Shown here piece by piece: positions 29,191 to 36,071 of a stretch of 64,000 nt of DNA. A model generated the notes under the pieces. The model was not told the origin of the DNA, made no database searches, and saw only the letters and a program-made list of their open reading frames with translations. Within the stretch, counting starts at the first letter, position 1, and each line of letters opens with the position of its first letter. The stretch comes from Mycobacterium colombiense (GTDB lineage: Bacteria; Actinomycetota; Actinomycetes; Mycobacteriales; Mycobacteriaceae). The translations under genes and the position numbers were made by a program. Location of the stretch: NCBI RefSeq assembly GCF_001672755.1, contig NZ_LZKI01000073.1, positions 62,001 to 126,000 on the forward strand, written 5' to 3'.

Positions 29191-30620
29191 ACCGGCTCGG
29201 ACGCGGGCACGTCGCTGATGCGCGGCAGCGTCACCCGGAAGCGGCAGCCCTCGCCGGGCGCGGTGGTCACGCTGACGGCGCCGCCGTGCGCGCGCACCAG
29301 CGACTCGACGATGGATAGCCCCAGTCCGGTACCGCCGCTCGCCCGTGCCCGCGACCAATCGGTGCGATAGAACCGCTCGAAGACGCGCGACGCGTCCTCC
29401 TGGTTCATACCGGGCCCCTGGTCCGCCACTTCGAGCACGGCGTCGTCGCCGTCGGTGCCGACCCGCACGGTGACGTCGGCGCTTTCCGGGGTGTGCTGTA
29501 GGGCGTTGGCGACCAGGTTGCTCAGCACCTGGCGGATCCGCGCCTCATCACCGAGCACCTCCGGGGTGCCGGGTCCGTCGAGGACCTCCATGGTGATGGT
29601 GCGCCCGGGGTCGATCGCCTGCCCGTCGTGCACGGCATCGCTGGCCAGCGCCAGCAGGTCCACCCGATGGTGTTCGAGGGGGCGTTGCACGTCGAGGCGG
29701 GCCAGCAGCAGCAGGTCGTCGACCAGCAGGCCCATCCGGGACGCCTCGCTCTCGATCCGCGACAACAGCATCGCGACGTCGCGGGCCGCGCCCTGGCGGT
29801 ACAGCTCGGCGAAGCCGCGGATGGTGGTCAGCGGGGTGCGCAGTTCGTGGCTGGCGTCGGTGATGAACCGGCGCATCCGGTGTTCCGAGCCGCGGGCCTT
29901 CTCCGCGGAGGACTCCGAGGACGCCAGCGCCTGCTGGATCTGCGCGAGCATCCCGTTCAGCGCCTGGGACAGCCGACCAACCTCGGTCCGCGGATCTCGT
30001 TCCGGCACACGGCGATCCAGCTGACCGGAGGCGATCGCCGCGGCCGTCTGCTCGACCTCGACCAGCGGCCGCAGGCTGCGCTGCACCACCGCGAAGCTGG
30101 CGATGCCGACCACGGCGAGCACCGCCACCCCGATGCCGATCTGCAGCCAGACCAGCGAGCTGACCGTGTGCTGGACGTCGGAGAGGTCGATCGCGACCGT
30201 GGTCAGCCCGTGCGGACCACGCACCGAGACGGCCCGCCACTGAATGTCCGTGCCGTTCACCGAGGGCAGCGTCGTCGGGTTGGGGCCCACGTCGTTGTTG
30301 GCCGGTAACGCCGGTTCGGCGTTGCGATCGTTGATGGCGGTGAACGGGGTGCCGTCGATGCTGACGCCGCGCACATAGAACTTCGACGGCGGCCGGCCCG
30401 GGTCGGGCCCCTCGTAGGGCGGCGGCGACTGCCGCCGCGGGGCCTGCGCCCAGCCGCGGGACGCGTCGAGCAGCGTGGAGTCGATGCGGCTGACCAGGCT
30501 GTGCCGCAGGATCGACGTCACCGCGATGCCGGACACGGCGAGGCCGCAGGCGACCAGGGCCAGGGTCGCGGCGACGAGCCCTATCCGAAGGGGCAATCCA
30601 CGTCGAGGCTTGGTTTCCAT
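29178..30620 (-). CDS. phoR: PhoR sensor histidine kinase
   Basis: A 480-residue membrane kinase of the PhoPR virulence and acid/stress system. The first helix is at about 12-34, a periplasmic sensor domain at about 38-152, the second helix at about 155-180, then HAMP. HisKA has the phospho-acceptor His258 in [12 protein letters not shown], and the ATPase domain shows N box NALQHTP, G1 DQGPGM and G2 [12 protein letters not shown]. It lies 26 bp downstream of phoP in the same operon. Length and order match M. tuberculosis PhoR (485). Confidence 0.97.
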   Translation of the reverse strand: METKPRRGLPLRIGLVAATLALVACGLAVSGIAVTSILRHSLVSRIDSTLLDASRGWAQAPRRQSPPPYEGPDPGRPPSKFYVRGVSIDGTPFTAINDRNAEPALPANNDVGPNPTTLPSVNGTDIQWRAVSVRGPHGLTTVAIDLSDVQHTVSSLVWLQIGIGVAVLAVVGIASFAVVQRSLRPLVEVEQTAAAIASGQLDRRVPERDPRTEVGRLSQALNGMLAQIQQALASSESSAEKARGSEHRMRRFITDASHELRTPLTTIRGFAELYRQGAARDVAMLLSRIESEASRMGLLVDDLLLLARLDVQRPLEHHRVDLLALASDAVHDGQAIDPGRTITMEVLDGPGTPEVLGDEARIRQVLSNLVANALQHTPESADVTVRVGTDGDDAVLEVADQGPGMNQEDASRVFERFYRTDWSRARASGGTGLGLSIVESLVRAHGGAVSVTTAPGEGCRFRVTLPRISDVPASEPVHAN

Positions 30621-30646
30621 TGATCTACTTCTCGCCGCCGCCAGGT

Positions 30647-31366
30647 TCAGCGCGGTTCCCGCAGTACGTAGCCCACCCCGCGCAGGGTGTGCAGCAGCCG
30701 CTTTTCCCCGGTGTCGATCTTGCGGCGCAGGTACGACACATAGGACTCGACGACATTGACGTCACCTCCGAAGTCGTAGCGCCACACGTGGTCGAGGATC
30801 TTGGGTTTGCTCAACACCGTGCCGGCATTGATCACAAAGTAACGCAGCAGCGTGAATTCGGTCGGCGACAGCGATACCGGCTGGCCTGCCTTCCACACTT
30901 CGTGGGTTTCCTCGTCGAGCTCGATGTCGGCGAAAGTGAGCCGCGCGCTGCGCGGTTCGGCGCCGCCTTTGCCCGCGCGGCGCAGGATGACCCGCAACCG
31001 GGCGACGACCTCTTCGAGGCTGAACGGCTTCGTCACGTAGTCGTCGCCGCCCAGCGTCAGCCCGGCGATCTTGTCCTGCAAGGAATCCCGCGCGGTCAAG
31101 AACAGTGCGGGCGCATCGATGCCGTCGGCGCGCAGCCGTCGCAGCACCCCGAATCCGTCCATGCCCGGCATCATCACGTCGAGGATCACCGCGTCGGGCC
31201 GGGCCTCGCGCGCCCGATCCAGGGCCTGGGCGCCGTTGGTGGCCGTACAGACCTCGAACCCCTGGAATTTCAGACTCACCGAGAGCAGCTCGACGATGTT
31301 GGCTTCGTCATCGACGACGAGGACGCGGGCCTCCGGTTTCGTGTCATTTGGGGTTGTAGAAGTCAT
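30647..31366 (-). CDS. phoP: PhoP response regulator
   Basis: A 239-residue OmpR-type regulator, nearly identical to M. tuberculosis PhoP (Rv0757) apart from the N-terminal tail. The receiver domain (about 14-128) has the phosphorylation site Asp63 in VILDVMMPG, Thr in FLTARDS and Lys in VTKPFS. A linker follows, then the winged helix (about 140-236) with SPTEFTLLRYFV and the recognition helix around VESYVSYLRRKID. It controls lipid synthesis, acid response and secretion genes in the tubercle bacillus. Start ATG 31,366 aligns with the family; open frame continues another 35 codons upstream. Confidence 0.98.
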   Translation of the reverse strand: MTSTTPNDTKPEARVLVVDDEANIVELLSVSLKFQGFEVCTATNGAQALDRAREARPDAVILDVMMPGMDGFGVLRRLRADGIDAPALFLTARDSLQDKIAGLTLGGDDYVTKPFSLEEVVARLRVILRRAGKGGAEPRSARLTFADIELDEETHEVWKAGQPVSLSPTEFTLLRYFVINAGTVLSKPKILDHVWRYDFGGDVNVVESYVSYLRRKIDTGEKRLLHTLRGVGYVLREPR

Positions 31367-31437
31367 CAGATGCTCATGTCCCTTGCTTGAACGTTCGCTA
31401 TGTAAAGGTTGTGTACTTCCTGAAAGCTCAGTGCCAA

Positions 31438-31455
31438 CAGACTGATAGTAGTCTG
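31438..31455 (-). promoter_or_regulatory. Inverted repeat with -10-like core upstream of phoP
   Basis: CAGACT-N6-AGTCTG is a perfect 6-bp inverted repeat about 72 bp before the phoP start. On the minus strand its centre contains TACTAT, a possible -10 hexamer, so it could be a promoter with an overlapping operator in the phoP/31,525 divergent region. This is weak evidence. Confidence 0.3.
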
Positions 31456-31512
31456 CCAGGAATCGTCGCATTGCCTTGGGACGTAAAGCCCTTTACCGGC
31501 CTGCGTCGCGAA

Positions 31513-31518
31513 TAGACT
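31513..31518 (+). promoter_or_regulatory. -10 box of a predicted leaderless promoter
   Basis: TAGACT is followed by six bases and ATG 31,525, the spacing of a leaderless start. Confidence 0.45.
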
Positions 31519-31524
31519 CGTGGG

Positions 31525-32241
31525 ATGAACCTCGCCAGAAACATCGTGTCGGCTGCGACCGCACCCGCCCGGGTGGGGCTGGCCGCCGCGGATGCGGGTT
31601 TGGGCGTCGCGACCGCGGCCGTCGGCGTCGCCAAGCGGGCGCTGGGTGAGGGCGGTGCCGGCGGCACCAACGCCATGACGTCCATGCTGGGCATCGACGA
31701 CGCGATCGTCAGGGCCAACCGGCTGGCCAGACTGCTCGACGACGATGCGCCGCTGGGCCGGGCCATAGCGGCGGACGGTCCGATCGACCGCCTACTGCGC
31801 CCGGGCGGGGTGGTCGACATGCTGACGGCGGAAGGCGGCCTGCTGGACCGGTTGACCGCCGAGGGCGGCGCTCTGCACCGCACGCTGCAGCCCGGCGGGC
31901 TGGCCGATCAGCTGGTCGCGGAGGAGGGTCTGATCGAGCGCCTGCTGGCCGAAGACGGGCTGGCCGACCGGCTGCTGGCCGAGGGCGGCCTCGTCGACAA
32001 GCTGACGGCCAAGAACGGGCCGCTGGATCAGCTCGCCGACGTCGCCGACACCCTGGCCCGGCTCACGCCCGGGATGGAGGCGCTCGAACCCGCCATCGCC
32101 ACGCTGCAGGACGCCGTCATCGCGCTCACCATGGTGGTCAACCCGCTGAGCAACATCGCCGACCGGATTCCGCTGCCGGGGCGCCGGCGTCCGTCGTCGC
32201 GGGCGGTGCGCTCAGCGCGCGTGATCGAGACCGACGACTGA
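31525..32241 (+). CDS. Repeat-containing conserved protein (Rv0756c-type)
   Basis: A 238-residue protein of unknown function found beside phoP in mycobacteria. Residues about 84-173 consist of roughly eight 10-residue repeats of the form GG-hydrophobic2-D-R/K-L-hydrophobic-A-E (for example GGLLDRLTAE and DGLADRLLAE). These probably form an amphipathic helical or solenoid array. An N-terminal Ala/Gly-rich region could be a weak membrane-associated segment. A hydrophobic stretch near 200 (VIALTMVVNPLSNIA) is followed by a basic tail. It lies just upstream of the tRNA-Thr that carries the integrated element. Confidence 0.85.
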   Translation: MNLARNIVSAATAPARVGLAAADAGLGVATAAVGVAKRALGEGGAGGTNAMTSMLGIDDAIVRANRLARLLDDDAPLGRAIAADGPIDRLLRPGGVVDMLTAEGGLLDRLTAEGGALHRTLQPGGLADQLVAEEGLIERLLAEDGLADRLLAEGGLVDKLTAKNGPLDQLADVADTLARLTPGMEALEPAIATLQDAVIALTMVVNPLSNIADRIPLPGRRRPSSRAVRSARVIETDD

Positions 32242-32269
32242 CCGATTAGGCTGGGTCCGGTTCAACCCC

Positions 32270-32341
32270 GCCTCCTTAGCTCAGTGGTAGAGCACTCGCC
32301 TTGTAAGCGAGCGGTCGTCAGTTCAATCCTGACAGGGGGCT
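32270..32341 (+). tRNA. tRNA-Thr (anticodon TGT)
   Basis: All arms fold: acceptor GCCTCCT/AGGGGGC (with one T-G pair), D arm GCTC/GAGC, anticodon stem CTCGC/GCGAG around loop CTTGTAA (anticodon TGT, threonine), and T arm GTCAG/CTGAC with loop TTCAATC. CCA is not encoded. The 3' 23 bases are the left end of the 28-bp repeat that recurs at 38,966, so this gene is the attachment site of the adjacent element and stays intact after integration. Confidence 0.97.
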
Positions 32342-32346
32342 CCGAC
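32319..32346. repeat. attL: left copy of the 28-bp direct repeat in tRNA-Thr
   Basis: The repeat begins CAGTTCAATCCTGAC in the T-arm of the tRNA and ends CTCCGAC just past its end. It is identical to 38,966-38,993; the bases on each side differ. This is the normal location of a tyrosine-integrase core site. Confidence 0.9.
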
Positions 32347-32374
32347 CTCTGACCGGAATATGCGCTGTTAGAAG

Positions 32375-33528
32375 CTATTCCTCCACCGAATGTGCGTGCG
32401 ACCGAGTGCCTGGCGAGCACATTTTGAGCACATTTTCGAGCCGGTCGGCCACCGCATCGAGGTCAGAATCGAACAGATCTGCATATACATCGAGGGTCAT
32501 GGCAGCGCTGGCGTGACCGAGCATCCGCTGCACCACCTTTGGGTTAGCACCCGCCGAGATGGCCAGCGATGCCGCCGTGTGCCGCAATGCGTGAGCAGTC
32601 ACCCGAGGGAAAGACTTATCCGCTTTCTGGCAGCGGGCTACCGCTGCCAGAAAGCCACGAGCAGGTTGCCGAAGGTGGGCCCAGGTGCCCACCAGCCTGG
32701 GATGGCCACATCAGTTCGTCGCGGCTTTTTCCTTCCGCGGTCGTGGCCAGTGCATCAATGACAAACGTGGGCAGAGCCACGCTCCGGTTCTTGCCCGACT
32801 TGAGCGTGCCGACCCAGCTTTGCCGCCCGACTGTGACTGCGTTGCGGTGCAGTTTTACGCGGCGACGCGAGAAATCAATATCGGCCACGCTCAGCGCGGC
32901 TGCCTCACCCCACCGCAGCCCACCGACACCAAGGAGCAGCACCAAAGAGCGGTAGCGGCCCGACTCATCGGCCAGCCGGTGCAATTGCTCCACGCTGAGG
33001 TAGACGTTTTGGCGCCGCGCCCGACGCGGCCACTTGACTCCACGGGCGGGGTTAGTGGTCAGCCTCCGATCGCGCACCGCGTCATCCAGGATGCGGGCCA
33101 GCACTGAGTAGGCGGTGTGAACGATCACCGGACCTCGCTTGCCCCGACAGCTCGGCGATCCACGCTTGGACATCGCTGTAGCGGACATCCGCAATCGTGA
33201 CTGACGCCCAGCGTGGTTGCACGTGCACACGCCAAGCACTGTCGTAGGAGCGATATCCGCTGGGTTTCATGTGACCTCTTGTCCGCTCTAACCACGCAGG
33301 ACCAAGCTCGCCTACCGTGATCTTGCCGAGCGACGGCGCGACGTAGTCGCCGGTCATCTTCTTGACTTCGACACTGTTCGCCCACGACTTCGCGTCCCGC
33401 AGAGTGCGAAAGCCACGTTTCCAGGTCCGGTACCGTCTGAGCGACGTTGAGAAGTACTTGGCCGAGAAACGTGACGGTGCTAGCTGTCGGCGCGACAAAG
33501 CTGCGCTCCAAGGCTCGGCGATTGTCAC
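32375..33528 (-). pseudogene. Tyrosine-family phage integrase, two frameshifts
   Basis: Three reading frames together encode one integrase. Frame 1 (from about 33,528) has the SAM-like arm- and core-binding region (GELGPAWLERTRGHMKPSGY, SDVQAWIAELS). Frame 2 (to about 32,640) continues RGPVIVHTAYSVLARILDDAV and holds the first catalytic arginine in GVGGLRWGEA. Frame 3 holds HALRHTAASLA (His-x-x-Arg), MLGHASAAMTLDVYADLF with the nucleophile Tyr, and the C-terminus. The first break is an extra base in the C-run at 33,142-33,145; the second is an extra base at about 32,645 within a hairpin. The N-terminal tens of residues are also poorly matched. All catalytic residues are still encoded, but no single product can be made. 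Confidence 0.88.
32622..32655. repeat. Perfect 15-bp inverted repeat at the second integrase frameshift
   Basis: GCTTTCTGGCAGCGG, then loop GCTA, then the exact reverse complement. The base that breaks the reading frame lies in the right arm (about 32,645); without it the two arms would differ by one position. See the finding on quasi-palindrome correction. Confidence 0.8.
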
Positions 33529-33552
33529 GCTTCAGTCTGGACACCAGATCGC

Positions 33553-33603
33553 ACCTACTTGGGAGATACCCACACCTAAGGTGTGGGTATCTCCCAAGTA
33601 GGT
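33553..33603. repeat. Perfect 51-bp palindrome (25-bp arms, 1-base centre)
   Basis: The left arm begins ACCTACTTGGGAGATACC at 33,553; the right arm (33,579-33,603) is its exact complement, with a single A in the middle. It lies between the 5' end of the integrase remnant and the protease operon. No T-run follows on either side, so it is not a typical intrinsic terminator. Both arms end precisely, and the flanks do not match. Confidence 0.95.
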
Positions 33604-33846
33604 TGCGAACGACTGCTTGTCCGAAGCTTTCGATGCCATGGCTGACTTACTCACGGAAGCGGCATGGCGACTGCCAGCCTCGCCAACGCGCAAGCATCAG
33701 TCCCACTTCGAGCGTCGGCTGGTTAGCTCACCGCTGACGTCGTTGGCGATGTACAGGACTGGAGCGCATAGGAAGCTCAAACGGTGCGCGTAGAGGTAAC
33801 CTTCCGTGATAACTCCCGCGGTTTCCTTCGCTAGAAAGGACAGCCC

Positions 33847-34851
33847 GTGCGACTAGAGTCCGTCCGAGAACTTAAGGCTGAACTGGTTGGCCCGACCCCG
33901 CGACCAGGCGGTTTACTTCCGCAGGCCGCGCCGACAGTTAGTTTGCCCGCCGAGCGGATCAGCGAGATCGGAAGCGTCCAACCCGGAATAGCGCTAGGTG
34001 TGGCACCAGGTCAGAAAGCAGACGACTATCGCTTAGCGGTAAGAATCCAGCATCAAGACTTCCTCTCGGGAAGCCGAGTGCCAGCGATCGTCGATGCAGC
34101 CAAAGGCGAGGCTGACGTTCAGTATGTTGGGTTACTCTTCAAGCAAACCTCTGGGGCGGCAACGGGTTACCGTCGCCGTACTCGGCCAATACATCCAGGC
34201 ATCTCGGCAGGGCATTACGCCATCACTGCAGGAACTCTCGGTGCGATCGTTCGAATGCGAGCAGACTCTCGAGCAAGGATCCTGTCAAACAATCACGTTT
34301 TGGCCGATGAGAACCGGGGAGTCAAGGGCGATTCCATACTGCAGCCTGGATCTATCGACGGTGGAATCGCTTCAAAGCACGGTGTCGCAGCGCTAGAAGA
34401 CTTCGTCATCCTCCACGTGGACCGGACAAATGTCGTGGATGCCGCGGTAGCGCTGATCGACGAAGACGTCTCGTTTGACCCTACCTTTCCGAAGCTCGGA
34501 ACTATCCGCGGACTTGCCGACGTTGACAAGGCTAAGCATGTTGTAAAGGTGGGGCGGACGACCGGACTTACTCGGGGGCGCGTCACTGCAATCGAGGTTG
34601 ACGACGTGGTAGTGAAGTTCGACGCAGGACTAATGCGCTTTGACGGTCAAATCGAGGTTTCCGGTGCTGACGGTAGACCGTTCAGCCTGGGTGGAGATTC
34701 CGGATCTCTGGTCGTCGACGCTGACTCTACGTCGGCGCTGGGCCTGCTCTTCGCCGGTAGTGACACAGGCGGACCGGATGGGGTTGGCGTGACGTATGTC
34801 AACCCGTTGGATTTTGTGTTTCGAGAGTTGTCAATCGAGGAACTGTGGTGA
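33847..34851 (+). CDS. Trypsin-like serine protease, NAL1-type, cytosolic
   Basis: A 334-residue protein with no signal peptide. Residues about 40-100 form an N-terminal domain (GIALGVAPGQ, DYRLAVRIQ, GEADVQYVGLLF). The chymotrypsin-fold domain has His150 in LSNNHVLADENRG, probable Asp198 in NVVDAAVALI and Ser285 in LGGDSGSLVVD. The segment VGRTTGLTRGRV is characteristic of the NAL1/trypsin-like peptidases often found in mobile elements. Start GTG 33,847 has AAAGGA at a good distance. Its stop overlaps the next gene's GTG, so the two are coupled. First gene of the four-gene cargo operon. Substrate unknown. Confidence 0.85.
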   Translation: MRLESVRELKAELVGPTPRPGGLLPQAAPTVSLPAERISEIGSVQPGIALGVAPGQKADDYRLAVRIQHQDFLSGSRVPAIVDAAKGEADVQYVGLLFKQTSGAATGYRRRTRPIHPGISAGHYAITAGTLGAIVRMRADSRARILSNNHVLADENRGVKGDSILQPGSIDGGIASKHGVAALEDFVILHVDRTNVVDAAVALIDEDVSFDPTFPKLGTIRGLADVDKAKHVVKVGRTTGLTRGRVTAIEVDDVVVKFDAGLMRFDGQIEVSGADGRPFSLGGDSGSLVVDADSTSALGLLFAGSDTGGPDGVGVTYVNPLDFVFRELSIEELW

Positions 34852-35075
34852 GTGCCGTGGCAGCAGAGATATCGCAGGCACGTGCCGTTAAGAACGCACT
34901 AGGGAAGCGGCTGGCCTCGGTCAGTGAAGTAAATGGCATCGGGCTGATGCGTCACGACGGTGGCTGGGCAGTAAAGGTGAATCTTGTGCTGCCCGTGTCA
35001 GACCTTAGTATCCCTCACCGCATTGACGGCGTAGAGGTATTCACCGACGTAGTCGGACAAATCAAGGCACACTAG
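34848..35075 (+). CDS. Small protein resembling the N-terminal domain of the upstream protease
   Basis: A 75-residue protein; start GTG 34,848 overlaps the protease stop (GTGA). After a helical start (SQARAVKNALGKRL) it reads VNGIGLMRHDGGWAVKVNLV, then IPHRIDGVEVFTDVVGQI. The spacing of the glycine, the strand, a Pro/Ile turn and a final V.VGxI strand follows residues 45-97 of the upstream protease. It may therefore be a free-standing copy of that prodomain-like region, acting as inhibitor, chaperone or recognition subunit. No enzyme motif is present. The comparison was by eye, so it is moderate evidence. Confidence 0.7.
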   Translation: MSAVAAEISQARAVKNALGKRLASVSEVNGIGLMRHDGGWAVKVNLVLPVSDLSIPHRIDGVEVFTDVVGQIKAH

Positions 35076-35135
35076 GCCCCGCTCTGATTTCCACGGCATC
35101 TGTCGTTGGTTGAAGTACGGTTGGAGGCTGTGAAG

Positions 35136-36071
35136 TTGGGCCAGGGCGATCTTCTCCGTGAGTACAGCGGACTCAGCGCCGAAGGTTCAGGAAACGCCGA
35201 CTCACCCCTTGTGCCGCCAGCAGTCCGCCGACGCGCATCTACCGCCCGTTCGACTCACCGCTTACGTGCCTTGCCCCAGGATCAATCTGCCTCTGATCTC
35301 ATGAGCATCAGAGATGCACGGATTGGTTTCGGCGATCTTTTGCTGCCCGAATCGACTCGCCGTCTGTTCGGCGAGGTGCACCTAGAGATACGCAAGGAAG
35401 ATTTCCTCGTGCACCACGGCATAAGCCCGCGACGCCGGTTCCTCTTAGTAGGTCCGCCCGGCACCGGCAAGTCGGCAACGGCGGAGGCTTTAGCGGACGA
35501 GCTTGGACGCCCGTTGGCTACGGTGCAACTGAGCAGTCTTGTTTCGTCACTTTTGGGAGACACCGCTCGCAATCTCGCGACGATCTTTGCGATAGCGTCC
35601 CAAGAGAGTTTGGTCGTGCTATTCGACGAATTTGACGCAATCGGAAAGGAACGTTCGGAAGGCTCAGATCATGGCGAGCTTCGTCGCGTCGTGACCACGT
35701 TTCTGCAGCAGATCGATGAGTTCGTCGGTCCCAGCATCCTCGTTGCCACTACGAACCACCCCGCGCTACTAGACGTGGCAGCTTGGCGGCGCTTCGACGA
35801 GGTCATTGCCTACGAACTTCCAAATGTCCATGACATCCGTGCGCTGCTTCGCCTGAAACTTCGATCAATACGCCGTGAAAGAGGCCTAGACATCGACACC
35901 GTCGCCTCTGCTTGCCGCGGGTTGACGCACTCCGACGTCAGCGGGATCGTAACCAGCGCTTATAGGCGCCACCTGTTATTTCAACCGGATGACCCCTTGA
36001 CTACCAAGGAACTGCTGGATGCCGCTGATCTTGCTGTGAGCCGAGCCGCCGCCGCGCATGCCAGTTCCTGA
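35136..36071 (+). CDS. AAA+ ATPase, IetA-like
   Basis: A 311-residue single-module AAA ATPase. An N-terminal variable region of about 60 residues precedes Walker A GPPGTGKSA (about 106-114), Walker B VVLFDEFD (160-167), sensor 1 ATTN (Asn207) and an arginine-finger candidate in WRRFDE (218-219); the C-terminal lid follows. It is of the FtsH/IetA-like type found next to subtilases. GGAGG at 35,123-35,127 best supports the TTG at 35,136; GTG 35,130 and TTG 35,106 are alternatives. Its stop lies inside the subtilase gene, so the pair is coupled. In IetAS the ATPase is the antitoxin or regulator of the protease. Confidence 0.88.
   Translation: MGQGDLLREYSGLSAEGSGNADSPLVPPAVRRRASTARSTHRLRALPQDQSASDLMSIRDARIGFGDLLLPESTRRLFGEVHLEIRKEDFLVHHGISPRRRFLLVGPPGTGKSATAEALADELGRPLATVQLSSLVSSLLGDTARNLATIFAIASQESLVVLFDEFDAIGKERSEGSDHGELRRVVTTFLQQIDEFVGPSILVATTNHPALLDVAAWRRFDEVIAYELPNVHDIRALLRLKLRSIRRERGLDIDTVASACRGLTHSDVSGIVTSAYRRHLLFQPDDPLTTKELLDAADLAVSRAAAAHASS

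Noticed and set aside
33125..33544. Separate minus-strand gene overlapping the integrase start
   Set aside because: It is another frame of the same region; only the frame starting near 33,528 shows integrase motifs.
33553..33603. Intrinsic transcription terminator
   Set aside because: Stem length and perfection are far above normal, and no T-run follows on either strand.
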